64,000 nt of DNA from Ovoidimarina sediminis (GTDB taxonomy: Bacteria > Pseudomonadota > Alphaproteobacteria > Rhodobacterales > Rhodobacteraceae), in contig NZ_JAWHTE010000013.1 in assembly GCF_032586175.1 (NCBI RefSeq), positions 1 to 64,000 of the forward strand, given 5' to 3'. The translations under genes were made by a program, and so were the position numbers. Below, piece by piece: positions 34,813 to 43,451 of the stretch (positions are counted from its first letter, which is position 1; each line of letters opens with the position of its first letter). The notes beneath the pieces were generated by a model that was not told the origin of the DNA, did not search any database, and saw only the letters and a list, made by a program, of their open reading frames with translations.

Positions 34813-35580
34813 ATGAATGCTTCAGACACCTCTCATATCCCGACGACTTTGCGACTATTGCTGGTCATTGAGGAACTCGCGAAGGCTGGACGGCCCCTGA
34901 CGCCCACAGAGGTGAATACCGAACTGAATTTGCCGAAACCCACGATCCACCGGCTGTTTGCCACACTCGAAGAGGAAGGTTTTCTTCAACGTGATTTGGG
35001 TGGGCGCACGTTTGCGCCAGCGACAAGGCTACGCCGCATCGCAGGAGGTATCCTGTCATCGGAGGACATGCGCCTCGCCCAACGCACAATCCTGTTGGGC
35101 CTCAGCCGTGAAATCGGTGAGACCTGCAACATCGCCGTGCCCGACGGCGATGCGATGCGGTATGTGGACCGGGTGGAAACAGAGTGGCCGCTTCGCATCC
35201 AACTTCCGGTCGGCACCCGCGTGCCGCTTTACGCAACCGCGAGCGGCAAGATGTATCTTTCGTCGATACGAAAGGCACAGGCTGAGCGCTTCTTCAATGC
35301 CGTCGCACTCGAAGCTCACACGCCGCGGACGGTCACCGACGCAAGCGAGCTGCTTGCCGAACTTAAGCTGATCCGGCGCCAGGGCTATGCGCTCGACACG
35401 GAAGAATTCATGGAGGACATGATCGCCCTCGCGGTTCCGGTCTTGGGCGCAGGAGAGCGGCTTCTTGCAACTCTCTCACTCCATGCTCCCAGTCAGCGCT
35501 TTGGAATTGACCAAGCTATTGGCGCATTGCCGCGTATCAAGAAGGCTGCAGCCGACCTCTCCGGTCTTATCAACGGTTGA
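34813..35580 (+). CDS. IclR-family transcriptional regulator
   Basis: The 255-residue protein has an N-terminal winged helix (about residues 8-65; LPKPTIHRLFATLEEEGFL is the recognition part) and a C-terminal IclR effector domain with RLPVGTRVPLYATASGKM-like sequence (QLPVGTRVPLYATASGK). It is divergent from xsc-ackA by 115 bp and probably senses a sulfonate or its breakdown product. An unrelated kdsA gene follows 88 bp downstream. Confidence 0.88.
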   Translation: MNASDTSHIPTTLRLLLVIEELAKAGRPLTPTEVNTELNLPKPTIHRLFATLEEEGFLQRDLGGRTFAPATRLRRIAGGILSSEDMRLAQRTILLGLSREIGETCNIAVPDGDAMRYVDRVETEWPLRIQLPVGTRVPLYATASGKMYLSSIRKAQAERFFNAVALEAHTPRTVTDASELLAELKLIRRQGYALDTEEFMEDMIALAVPVLGAGERLLATLSLHAPSQRFGIDQAIGALPRIKKAAADLSGLING

Positions 35581-35668
35581 CCGCCTAAGAGTCCACGGTC
35601 GGTTTACTTTCCGGAACTCACCTGTTGATCTGCCGCCATCAGCGCATCTCCCGAAGGCTTCCCATCCC

Positions 35669-36499
35669 ATGTCGACCCCCGCCAAGACCGTTACCGCAGG
35701 CTCCGTCACTTTCGCCAACAACCGCCCCTTCGCGCTCCTCGCGGGCCCCTGCCAGATAGAAACGCTGGATCACGCACGAATGATGGCTGAAGGCATCGCG
35801 CGAGCAGCGGAGGCCGCGGGCGTGCCCTGGGTCTATAAATCCTCCTATGATAAGGCGAACCGCTCGTCCCACAGAACCGAACGTGGACTAGGGATGGAAG
35901 CGGGGCTCGAAGTGCTTTCACGGATCAAAGAGGAGTTCTCGGTCCCTGTCCTGACCGACGTGCATCTTCCGGATCACTGCGCCCCGGTCGCGGATGTATG
36001 TGATATTCTTCAGATCCCGGCATTCCTCTCCAGACAAACCGACCTCCTTCTTGCTGCCGGCGAAACCGGTGCGACGATCAACGTTAAGAAAGGGCAATTC
36101 CTCGCACCTTGGGACATGGCGAATGTCGCGGCCAAGATTGCATCGACGGGAAACGAGCAAATCCTCCTCTGCGAGCGAGGTACTTCTTTTGGCTACAACA
36201 CACTCGTCTCCGATTTCCGCGCCCTCCCGCAGATGGCCGAAACCGGATACCCTGTCGTCTTCGACGCCACCCATTCGGTGCAGCAGCCTGGCGGACACGG
36301 TACGTCTTCCGGAGGAGACCGTCGTTTCGTGCCACCACTCGCACGCGCAGCCGTTGCGGTGGGTTGCGCCGCTCTCTTCATTGAAACACATCAAGATCCC
36401 GACAATGCACCGTCGGATGGGCCTAACATGGTTCCACTGCCCGAACTCGGCCCGCTTCTGACACGCCTCCGTGCAATCGAAGCTGCCGCGCACCCCTGA
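35669..36499 (+). CDS. kdsA: 3-deoxy-8-phosphooctulonate synthase KdsA
   Basis: The 276-residue TIM-barrel enzyme has LLAGPCQIET near the N-terminus, YKSSYDKANRSS, PVLTDVH, the NVKKGQFLAPWDM motif and FDATHSVQQPGG, all KdsA hallmarks. It condenses arabinose 5-phosphate and phosphoenolpyruvate to KDO 8-phosphate for lipopolysaccharide core. ATG 35669 excludes ~68 upstream residues that overlap the IclR gene. The next gene's ATG shares its stop (TGATG). Confidence 0.93.
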   Translation: MSTPAKTVTAGSVTFANNRPFALLAGPCQIETLDHARMMAEGIARAAEAAGVPWVYKSSYDKANRSSHRTERGLGMEAGLEVLSRIKEEFSVPVLTDVHLPDHCAPVADVCDILQIPAFLSRQTDLLLAAGETGATINVKKGQFLAPWDMANVAAKIASTGNEQILLCERGTSFGYNTLVSDFRALPQMAETGYPVVFDATHSVQQPGGHGTSSGGDRRFVPPLARAAVAVGCAALFIETHQDPDNAPSDGPNMVPLPELGPLLTRLRAIEAAAHP

Positions 36500-37470
36500 T
36501 GTTCAGCCTACCCGAACTCGAGGCGGCCGCGGCTCTAGTCCATCGTCACATGACGCCCACTGCGCAACTTAATTGGCCGACACTTTCGGCCAGGTCCGGC
36601 GCGACCATCTGGGTCAAACACGAAAACCACGCCCCCACCGGTGCCTTCAAGGTGCGGGGCGGGATTACCTTCATCGACTGGCTTCAACGAAAGCATCCCG
36701 ACGCTCGCGGTATCATCACCGCGACCCGCGGCAATCACGGCCAGTCCCAGGCCCGAGCGGCACGCGCCGCGGGACTGAGGGCAATGATCTACGTGCCCCA
36801 AGGCAATGCCATCGAGAAAAACGCGGCGATGCGCGCGTTCGGTGCAGAGCTTGTGGAGTTCGGCAACGATTACGACGCCGCGCGGGAAGAGGCCCTGCGC
36901 ATGGCCGAGCACGAGGGGCTCTTCTTCGTGCCACCCTACCACACTGAACTCGTGCGCGGTGTCGCCACCTATGCGCTGGAGTTCTTGAAAGCCTGCCCTG
37001 ATCTGCAGACGATCTACGTTCCGATAGGCTGCGGCTCGGGTATCGCTGGTGTCATTTCCGCCCGAGATGCGCTTGGCCATCCGGCAGAGGTCGTGGGGGT
37101 TGTCAGCGAGAACGCGCAGACGGCGAAACTCTCTGCCGAAGCGGGCCTGCCGATTGCCACCGAGACTGCCCATACATTTGCCGATGGAATCGCGGTACGC
37201 GTTCCGGTTCCCGAGGCACTTGCGGTCTATGGTCCGGGCGCTGCGCGGATCATAAGCGTGTCCGACGACGAAGTGGCCGAAGCGATCCGGATCTATGTGA
37301 AGGACACCCACAACCTTGCCGAGGGTGCAGGAGCCGCGCCGCTTGCCGCACTCATGTCGGAACGGGAGCGGATGGCGGGCAAGACGATCGGCCTGATCCT
37401 CTGTGGTGGCAATCTAGACAGCGACTGGCTGATCGAGGTCTTGCGGGGAAGAACGCCCACGTCTCTCTGA
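36499..37470 (+). CDS. Threonine/serine dehydratase-like PLP enzyme
   Basis: The 323-residue fold-type II PLP protein has the lysine motif HENHAPTGAFKVRGG, an ATRGNHGQSQA substrate loop, the glycine-rich phosphate-binding GCGSGIAGV and C-terminal LCGGNLD. It would deaminate threonine or serine to the 2-oxo acid and ammonia; catabolic threonine dehydratase lacks the C-terminal ACT domain, as here. A 3-hydroxyaspartate or other amino-acid specificity is possible. It overlaps kdsA by one base. Confidence 0.82.
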   Translation: MFSLPELEAAAALVHRHMTPTAQLNWPTLSARSGATIWVKHENHAPTGAFKVRGGITFIDWLQRKHPDARGIITATRGNHGQSQARAARAAGLRAMIYVPQGNAIEKNAAMRAFGAELVEFGNDYDAAREEALRMAEHEGLFFVPPYHTELVRGVATYALEFLKACPDLQTIYVPIGCGSGIAGVISARDALGHPAEVVGVVSENAQTAKLSAEAGLPIATETAHTFADGIAVRVPVPEALAVYGPGAARIISVSDDEVAEAIRIYVKDTHNLAEGAGAAPLAALMSERERMAGKTIGLILCGGNLDSDWLIEVLRGRTPTSL

Positions 37471-37481
37471 GAAGGCGGCAG

Positions 37482-37503
37482 GCGCTCTTCCTAAGTGCTT
37501 TTT
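37482..37503 (+). terminator. Weak rho-independent terminator after the kdsA operon
   Basis: GCGCT (37482-37486) pairs with AGTGC (37494-37498), allowing one G-U pair, around a 7-nt loop. Five T residues (37499-37503) follow. It sits just after the dehydratase stop and before the convergent thpR gene. The short stem makes the call tentative. Confidence 0.35.
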
Positions 37504-37516
37504 CAGCCAAGGAACG

Positions 37517-38056
37517 TCAGTGCCATTCAGAACGAAGCGGGTAGCGTTCCAAAACCTCGTAACGCGCGCCGCCGGGGCCGAGATGTGACGCGAAAAGCGT
37601 TATCCCATCGACAGGGATGGGCCCCAGCGAGAACGCCCCGTGCGCCGCGAGCACCGGCAATGCCGCCCCGCCCTCTCCTTCGCGGAAACGCGCCAGAGTC
37701 ACATGAGGCACAAAGCGCCGCCGCTCAAGCCGGATCCCCGCGCGCCGTGCGAGTGAGACTACCTTCTTTTGAAGCGCTCCAAGACGGGCTTCAGCCAGAA
37801 CGCCGACCCACAACGTCCTTGGCCCGGGCCCGAATGTGCCGAGCCCTGCCAGCGTCAGCTCGAAGGCGGGGAGTGATAACAACGAGAGCCCGTCGTGCAG
37901 ATCCTCGAGCCGGTCGAGTGGCGCATCACCAAGAAAAGCGAGCGTCAGATGCATGTATTCTGGCGGGATCGATCGCCCTGCCTGAAGCTTCCGCGTCAGA
38001 CCCGCAAGCCGGGCTTTGACGTCCTCAGGCAACTCGATAGCAACGAAGCTCCGCAT
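37517..38056 (-). CDS. thpR: RNA 2',3'-cyclic phosphodiesterase (ThpR/LigT)
   Basis: This 179-residue protein of the 2H phosphoesterase superfamily carries the two HxTx motifs HLTLAFLG (about residue 36) and HVTLARF (about residue 118). It opens 2',3'-cyclic phosphate ends of RNA. Start ATG 38056 coincides with the last base of the histone-deacetylase-family gene, so the two are co-translated. The length is normal for the family. Confidence 0.9.
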   Translation of the reverse strand: MRSFVAIELPEDVKARLAGLTRKLQAGRSIPPEYMHLTLAFLGDAPLDRLEDLHDGLSLLSLPAFELTLAGLGTFGPGPRTLWVGVLAEARLGALQKKVVSLARRAGIRLERRRFVPHVTLARFREGEGGAALPVLAAHGAFSLGPIPVDGITLFASHLGPGGARYEVLERYPLRSEWH

Positions 38057-39222
38057 CAGACCCAGACCGCTGCTCGCGCCGTGAGCGCGCGAAGCCGTGA
38101 CCTGACATCATCTTGAAGAGGCCCTGCCCTTTGTTCGTCGCGAAGTGTCGTGTACCAATGCGATGGCGGTTGCCTCCCCCGCACCGAACCCCGCCATTCG
38201 AGCGCACGGAGGACCGCCTCGCCTTCTGGCGGCAATCTCTCCGGAATCTCGTGGCCGGCAAGAGTGGCCCACACGCCCGTCCAGAGCCGTCCCACCGACC
38301 ATGGATTGTACCCTCCGCCTCCGGTGACAAGAAACCGATCGGTCATTGCGGACAGTGCCGACACCACCGCCCAGTGCGCCCGGTTCGAGCAGGCCATCCG
38401 AGACAGAGGGTCCTCTTCCACCGCGTCGGCACCACACTGCAGCACGACAGCCACAGGCCGGAACGCCTGCACTCGGGGCAGGATCAACTCCTCAAGCGCC
38501 GCCGCCATACCGGAATCATCGAAGCCGCGTTGAACTGGCAAGTTCCAGACTTCGCCGCCTCCTCGGTCCTCAAGCAAGCCGGTGAAGGGCCAGCGCCGTT
38601 CCTCGTGGATCGATATCATAAGGACATCGTTGTCGAAGGCGAAGGCATGTTCGACACCGTCGGGGTGGTGGGCGTCGATATCGATATAGGCGATCCGCCT
38701 CAGCCCACGCGCTCTGAGGCTCAGAATTGCCAAGACCGGGTCGTTCAGATAGCAGAAACCGTTCGCCCGGTCCGGCATCCCGTGATGTGTGCCGCTTGCA
38801 GGGCTGTAGACGATGCCTGGCCCAGCCAGCATCTCACCTGCGAGGATCGATGCGCCTGCCGCTGTGGCAGGCCTGCGGAACATCTCGGCAAAGACCGGAT
38901 TAGAGAAGGTGCCAAGCCCGTGGCGCATTCGCACCTCTTCTGAAACCGCCCCCTCGCGCTCAGCTGTCTTCAAAGCCGCTATGTACTCTGGAGTATGCCA
39001 GGCCGTGAGCGCCTTGGCTCGGGCCCGCGGGCTGGCTACGTACTGTTCGGGCGGCAGCCAGCCAAGCGCCCGGCTCAGATCGATAACCGTCGACACCCGC
39101 GGAATACGCAAAGGATGAAACTCGCCATAGGTTGAATTGCGATAGATTTCCGCAGCGATCATCCTTCGCTTGGGGGTACTATCGGGCCGCGCACGAGTCA
39201 GTCGGGTCTGCGAGTGTGGCAT
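38056..39222 (-). CDS. Histone deacetylase family (AcuC-like) protein
   Basis: The 388-residue zinc hydrolase has the deacetylase motifs SGTHHGMPDRANGFCYLND (metal and charge-relay histidines), YIDIDAHHPDGVEHAF (zinc ligands Asp and His) and VTGGGGYNPWSVGR with the catalytic tyrosine region. Family members deacetylate lysines, polyamines or acetoin-related metabolites. ATG 39162 gives a start closer to the family consensus (MIAAEIYR). It is followed by thpR with a 1-bp overlap and is divergent from a NUDIX gene. Confidence 0.87.
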   Translation of the reverse strand: MPHSQTRLTRARPDSTPKRRMIAAEIYRNSTYGEFHPLRIPRVSTVIDLSRALGWLPPEQYVASPRARAKALTAWHTPEYIAALKTAEREGAVSEEVRMRHGLGTFSNPVFAEMFRRPATAAGASILAGEMLAGPGIVYSPASGTHHGMPDRANGFCYLNDPVLAILSLRARGLRRIAYIDIDAHHPDGVEHAFAFDNDVLMISIHEERRWPFTGLLEDRGGGEVWNLPVQRGFDDSGMAAALEELILPRVQAFRPVAVVLQCGADAVEEDPLSRMACSNRAHWAVVSALSAMTDRFLVTGGGGYNPWSVGRLWTGVWATLAGHEIPERLPPEGEAVLRALEWRGSVRGRQPPSHWYTTLRDEQRAGPLQDDVRSRLRALTARAAVWV

Positions 39223-39343
39223 CGGCTCGACCTATGCCGATCGGCAAAACCGATCAAGCGGACGATATCTTTCCCTGGCTCCATCTTCACGCCATAATAC
39301 CTTGAGAAAAGGAACGAGTTTGGTCAGAACCGCGAGCAGCAGG

Positions 39344-39820
39344 ATGAACGTCTCCCGCGTCCGGCAGACGCCGATCCGCCTCGGAGCGGAGGCGAAGAGG
39401 GGCGTCAGAACACAATTCGGCGCGCTTTGCTGGCGCGTGCGGAACGACCGTCTGCAAATTGGGCTGGTAACCAGCAGGCGAACAAAGCGCTGGATCATTC
39501 CCAAGGGCTGGCCGAGCGATGGAACGACGCCCGCAGAGGCCGCCGCGGCCGAAGCTTGGGAAGAGGCCGGATTCGAAGGCCGCGTGGGCGAGGTATGTCT
39601 TGGAATCTATTCCTACACAAAGGCGCTCGATGATGAGACATTGCTGCCATGCGTGGTTGCGGTGTTTCCGTTGAAGGTGAAAGAGCAGCGCCGGAAGTGG
39701 CCAGAAAAGCAGGAACGGCGGCGCAAGTGGTTCTCGCAAAAAAAGGCCGCTGCGCTGGTCGAAAGTGCGGAGTTACGGCGGATTATCATCAACTTTGATC
39801 CCCGCGTCCTGCCGCGGTGA
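39344..39820 (+). CDS. NUDIX hydrolase
   Basis: The 158-residue NUDIX protein shows WIIPKGWPSDGTTPAEAA followed by AEAWEEAGF, the Nudix box with Ala in place of the usual Arg, as in the subgroup related to diphosphoinositol polyphosphate hydrolases. TTG 39320, which has a good AAAGGA ribosome-binding sequence six bases upstream, is an alternative start adding eight residues. Its substrate would be a nucleoside diphosphate derivative or inositol pyrophosphate. Confidence 0.82.
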   Translation: MNVSRVRQTPIRLGAEAKRGVRTQFGALCWRVRNDRLQIGLVTSRRTKRWIIPKGWPSDGTTPAEAAAAEAWEEAGFEGRVGEVCLGIYSYTKALDDETLLPCVVAVFPLKVKEQRRKWPEKQERRRKWFSQKKAAALVESAELRRIIINFDPRVLPR

Positions 39821-39898
39821 CAAAATCGGCGAACAACGCCAGCAATTGATTTTTCGTCAGAGTTTCTTACCTCGTCTGAGAGTAAGTTCGAGCTTGCC

Positions 39899-40360
39899 AT
39901 GATTCGATACACGCTCAGATGCGCCAACGATCACCGTTTCGACAGCTGGTTTCAGTCTGCCGAAGGTTACGACGCCCTTAAAGCAGCGGGGCATGTGATG
40001 TGCCCCGCGTGTGGGACAGGCGACGTGGACAAGGCACTGATGGCACCGCGCGTTCGCCCTGCCAGAAAGTCGGCGGAATCCGCTGGATCCGCCGAAATCT
40101 CCAGCGATGGGAAAAAGCCCGATCTGCGCACACCGGAAGATGACCGTGCACGGGCTCTTGCCGAACTCCGCAATCAGATAGAACAGAATTCGGATTATGT
40201 TGGCCTCAACTTCACCAAGGAAGCCCGCGCAATGCATTCCGGGGAAAAACCCCTTCGGGCGATCTATGGAGAGGCGAAGACCGAGGATGCCAAAAAGCTG
40301 ATAGAGGACGGGGTGCCCGTCGCACCCCTGCCCTTCACACCCAAGGCACGAACGAACTAG
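39899..40360 (+). CDS. DUF1178 family protein
   Basis: The 153-residue protein has MIRYTLRCANDHRFDSWFQS with a Cys-His, then MCPACGT with a CxxC, together a probable zinc ribbon, and a conserved C-terminal region (ARAMHSGEKPLRAIYGEA). These features are diagnostic of DUF1178, a family common in alphaproteobacteria without assigned function. It lies 78 bp after the NUDIX gene. Confidence 0.9.
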   Translation: MIRYTLRCANDHRFDSWFQSAEGYDALKAAGHVMCPACGTGDVDKALMAPRVRPARKSAESAGSAEISSDGKKPDLRTPEDDRARALAELRNQIEQNSDYVGLNFTKEARAMHSGEKPLRAIYGEAKTEDAKKLIEDGVPVAPLPFTPKARTN

Positions 40361-40373
40361 AAGTCGCTGTGCC

Positions 40374-40601
40374 TCAGTGCACGTTCACTGCGGCAAGATC
40401 ATGCTCGCGGGCCAGAAGGAATGCCATGCGCCGGTCCCGGACCAGCGCAAGGCGCTGACCATCGGCATTGTGAACGGCGTAAATCTCGTCGACACCCATC
40501 GCCTGCTCGCGGACCTCGCTCGGAAGGTCAGCAACCTTCACGGGACGCACATAAACGATCTTGCTCTCGGCATTCGCGTCGAAATCAAATGGTGTATTCA
40601 T
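40374..40601 (-). CDS. DUF1150 family protein
   Basis: The small 75-residue protein has the core KIVYVRPVKVADLPSEVR and a LALVRDRRMAFLLAREHDL C-terminal half, the pattern of DUF1150. ATG 40601 has an AGAGG ribosome-binding sequence seven bases upstream; a GTG at 40616 overlapping the hsp20 stop is the alternative. It follows hsp20 and so is probably heat-inducible with it. Confidence 0.85.
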   Translation of the reverse strand: MNTPFDFDANAESKIVYVRPVKVADLPSEVREQAMGVDEIYAVHNADGQRLALVRDRRMAFLLAREHDLAAVNVH

Positions 40602-40612
40602 AACGCTGCCTC

Positions 40613-41026
40613 TCACTCTTTCCTGATATTGATCGTCTGCACGACGCGATCCGGTTCAGCCTTGTTCAGATCGACATGTAACAAACCGTTTTTCGTCGCC
40701 GCACCGGTTACCTCAACGCCATCTGCCAGAACAAAGCTCCGCTGGAATTGCCGCGCCGCGATCCCGCGATGGAGGAATATGCGCTCGCCATCCTCCTCGG
40801 CCTGACGGCCTCGGATAACAAGCTGTCGGTCCTCGATCGTGATTGAAAGATCGTCATCGGAAAATCCGGCCACGGCAAGCGTGATGCGATATCCTGTCGG
40901 ACCGGTCTGTTCGATGTTATAGGGGGGATACCCGTTGCCTTCTGTCTTCGCGGTACGTTCGACCAGCCTTTCAAGCTGTTCAAAACCCAGAAGAAACGGG
41001 TGCGAGCCCAGGGCAAGTTTCGTCAT
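40613..41026 (-). CDS. Small heat shock protein, Hsp20 family
   Basis: This 137-residue alpha-crystallin-domain chaperone has PPYNIEQTGPTGYRITLAVAG, the IEDRQLVIRGRQ strand, the family's FLHRGIAARQFQRSFVLADG and GLLHVDL, matching IbpA/HspH-type bacterial Hsp20. It holds unfolding proteins for refolding by other chaperones. A sigma-32-like promoter lies about 66 bp upstream. A DUF1150 gene follows directly. Confidence 0.93.
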   Translation of the reverse strand: MTKLALGSHPFLLGFEQLERLVERTAKTEGNGYPPYNIEQTGPTGYRITLAVAGFSDDDLSITIEDRQLVIRGRQAEEDGERIFLHRGIAARQFQRSFVLADGVEVTGAATKNGLLHVDLNKAEPDRVVQTINIRKE

Positions 41027-41091
41027 CTACACGTCCTATCTTCAAGCGACTGTGCTGTGGCGCCCCCGATTCCGGCGAACGCACCTCTGAA

Positions 41092-41120
41092 ATATGGGGC
41101 GGCGTCGCGGCCTCTGCAAG
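41092..41120 (-). promoter_or_regulatory. Heat-shock (RpoH/sigma-32) promoter of hsp20
   Basis: On the minus strand CTTGCA (41120-41115) is followed after 15 bp by CCCCATAT (41099-41092). This matches the RpoH consensus (CTTGAA, 13-15 bp, CCCCATNT) at nearly every position. Transcription would start near 41084 and give a leader of about 58 nt before the hsp20 ATG. Confidence 0.75.
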
Positions 41121-41179
41121 GTTTGCGCAACTCTGCTTTGGCATTACTCTCCCACAACCAATCGCGAATCACGGCAGCC

Positions 41180-41398
41180 ATGAACACGACGGAAAAAATG
41201 CCACGCGAAGAGGTTCTCCGGATCAAGCTTGAAGCGCTCCGTGCAGAACACCGCGATCTTGACGAGGCCATCATGGCGCTCGAGGCCAAAGGGACTGCCG
41301 ACCAGCTAACGCTGCGCCGGCTTAAGAAACAGAAGCTTGGCCTGAAAGACAGGATTGCCCTGCTGGAAGACCAATTGACGCCAGATATCATTGCCTAG
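41180..41398 (+). CDS. YdcH/DUF465 family small protein
   Basis: The 72-residue charged helical protein has the family pattern LEALRAEHRDLDEAIMALE and then LRRLKKQKLGLKDRIALLEDQL, which predicts a two-helix coiled coil. ATG 41180 is used; the frame upstream has no homology and overlaps the hsp20 promoter. Its function is not known. It is divergent from hsp20 and precedes purE by 52 bp. Confidence 0.85.
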   Translation: MNTTEKMPREEVLRIKLEALRAEHRDLDEAIMALEAKGTADQLTLRRLKKQKLGLKDRIALLEDQLTPDIIA

Positions 41399-41450
41399 GG
41401 ACCCTATCCGCTTATAGTGCGCGGTTCATTTTGAACGGTGCGGGGGGCAA

Positions 41451-41930
41451 ATGGGCGCGGATGTCGGCATCATCATGGGAAGCCAGTCAGACTGGCCGAC
41501 GCTGAAACTAGCGGCAGAAATCCTTACTGAGCTGGAGATTTCTTTCGAATCCCGGATTGTTTCGGCCCATCGTACTCCGGACAGGCTCTACGCCTATGGG
41601 CAGGAGGCCAAGGGCCGCGGCCTCAAGGTGATCATTGCAGGCGCAGGTGGCGCTGCGCATCTTCCGGGAATGATGGCATCCAAGACCCTTGTCCCGGTAA
41701 TCGGTGTACCCGTCGAAACACGCGCACTGGGCGGGCTCGATAGCCTCTATTCCATTGTCCAGATGCCCCGGGGTTATCCTGTGGCGACCATGGCCATCGG
41801 CGGGGCGGCGAATGCGGGTCTCATGGCCGCGCAAATCCTTGCAGTGTCCGACCCGATGCTGGCGGAACGTCTGGCCAAATGGCGCATTGACCTGACCAAC
41901 TCGATTCCGGAGGCTCCGCAAGATGACTGA
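41451..41930 (+). CDS. purE: 5-(carboxyamino)imidazole ribonucleotide mutase PurE
   Basis: The 159-residue enzyme has IIMGSQSDWPTL, SAHRTPDRLYAYG, IAGAGGAAHLPGM and the conserved GLDSLYSIVQMP(R)G and AIGGAANAGL segments of class I PurE. It moves the carboxylate of N5-CAIR to carbon 4 in purine synthesis. purK follows with an 8-bp overlap. Confidence 0.96.
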   Translation: MGADVGIIMGSQSDWPTLKLAAEILTELEISFESRIVSAHRTPDRLYAYGQEAKGRGLKVIIAGAGGAAHLPGMMASKTLVPVIGVPVETRALGGLDSLYSIVQMPRGYPVATMAIGGAANAGLMAAQILAVSDPMLAERLAKWRIDLTNSIPEAPQDD

Positions 41931-42996
41931 TGCGCTCCCGACAGGCGCCACGATTGGCATTCTCGGCGGCGGCCAGCTGGGCCGCATGCTCTCTCTTTCG
42001 GCTGCACGGCTCGGGCTCAAATGCCACATCTTCGAACCAGCTGCGAATTGCCCGGCAAGCCAGGTTTCGGCCGTCGTAACAACTGCCTCTTACGATGATC
42101 ATCAGGCTCTGATCGCGTTCGCCGATGCGGTAGATGTCGTCACTTACGAGTTTGAGAATGTGCCTGCCGAAGCCCTGGACGTCATCGAGGCTCGTGTCCC
42201 GATCCGGCCCGGCCGGAATGCACTGGCAATCTCACAAGACAGACTGACCGAAAAAGACTTTCTTAGCGACGTTGGCCTATTCACAGCGCCCTACGCCGTA
42301 GCAGACACGATGGGGGATCTAGCTGCAGCGCTCGCCATCACCGGGACGCCGGCAATCCTAAAGACTCGCCGTTTCGGATATGACGGCAAGGGGCAGACGC
42401 TAATCGATGATCCGGCAAAGGCGGAAGAAGCTCACCGAGCCTTGAATGGCGCGCCCGCAATCCTAGAGGGTGTCGTTTCCTTTGAGCGCGAAATCTCCGT
42501 GATTGCCGCGCGCAGCCTCGACGGCACGGTTGTCGCCTTCGACCCGGGCGAAAACGTGCATAGAGACGGCATTCTCCGCACAACCGTTGTGCCTGGCGAG
42601 ATTACTGCGCCAGCGGCCTTCGAAGCGGTCTCAATGACCACCCGCCTGCTTGAAGCACTCGACTATGTGGGTGTGATCGGAGTTGAACTATTTCAACATT
42701 CAGACGGACTAATCGTTAACGAATTCGCCCCCCGCGTTCACAATTCCGGCCATTGGACACAGAATGGTTGCTTGATCGACCAGTTCGAACAGCACATACG
42801 TGCCGTGGCGGGCTGGCCCCTCGGTGACGGCAAGCGCCACTCTGACATTGAGATGGAAAACCTCATTGGTCACGATATGGACAAGGTCGCGGAGCTTGCA
42901 GGTACCGGCGCTGCACTCCACCTTTATGGCAAGGCAGAAACGCGCGAAGGACGTAAGATGGGCCACGTCAACCGCATTACCGGGCCCGCTGTATGA
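41923..42996 (+). CDS. purK: 5-(carboxyamino)imidazole ribonucleotide synthase PurK
   Basis: The 357-residue ATP-grasp enzyme has IGILGGGQLGRMLSLSAARLG at the N-terminus, VVTYEFENVP, LKTRRFGYDGKGQ and NEFAPRVHNSGHWT. It makes N5-CAIR from AIR, bicarbonate and ATP. It is coupled to purE upstream and overlaps the NUDIX gene downstream by 4 bp. Confidence 0.96.
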   Translation: MTDALPTGATIGILGGGQLGRMLSLSAARLGLKCHIFEPAANCPASQVSAVVTTASYDDHQALIAFADAVDVVTYEFENVPAEALDVIEARVPIRPGRNALAISQDRLTEKDFLSDVGLFTAPYAVADTMGDLAAALAITGTPAILKTRRFGYDGKGQTLIDDPAKAEEAHRALNGAPAILEGVVSFEREISVIAARSLDGTVVAFDPGENVHRDGILRTTVVPGEITAPAAFEAVSMTTRLLEALDYVGVIGVELFQHSDGLIVNEFAPRVHNSGHWTQNGCLIDQFEQHIRAVAGWPLGDGKRHSDIEMENLIGHDMDKVAELAGTGAALHLYGKAETREGRKMGHVNRITGPAV

Positions 42997-43442
42997 CGGG
43001 GAAATACCCTCGCCTAGCGGTACGCGGGCTCCTTCTTCACCAAGACAAACTCCTCCTCGTAAATGCCTGGCCTGGAAAGAAAAGCGATCTCTGGTGCGCT
43101 CCGGGAGGCGGGGTCGATCCGGGCAAGAGCCTGCCAGACAACCTGATTCGCGAATTCTACGAGGAAACCGGGCTTGATATCACGGTCGGTGCGCCCGCGC
43201 TCGTCAACGAATTCCACGACCCAGGATCTGACTTCCATCAGGTCGATATCTACTTCCACTGCGACACGGAAATGCCTGAAATCGCAGAGGATTGGGTGGA
43301 TCCCGAAGGCGTCGTACATAGCCGCCGCTTTGTCTCGCGCACCGAACTCGCCGGCCTGCGTGTGAAGCCGGACAGTCTCGCCGAAGTCGCCTGGGGAACG
43401 GGTGGCATCGCCTACGATCCGCTAGAACCGATCGTTCGATAA
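42993..43442 (+). CDS. NUDIX hydrolase
   Basis: The 149-residue protein has the Nudix box in WCAPGGGVDPGKSLPDNL followed by REFYEETGLDI, with intact glutamates. The substrate is not predictable; the position after purEK (4-bp overlap) suggests a nucleotide-derived metabolite or clean-up role. It ends 9 bp before a convergent EamA transporter gene. Confidence 0.85.
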   Translation: MTGKYPRLAVRGLLLHQDKLLLVNAWPGKKSDLWCAPGGGVDPGKSLPDNLIREFYEETGLDITVGAPALVNEFHDPGSDFHQVDIYFHCDTEMPEIAEDWVDPEGVVHSRRFVSRTELAGLRVKPDSLAEVAWGTGGIAYDPLEPIVR

Positions 43443-43451
43443 ACCCTTTGT

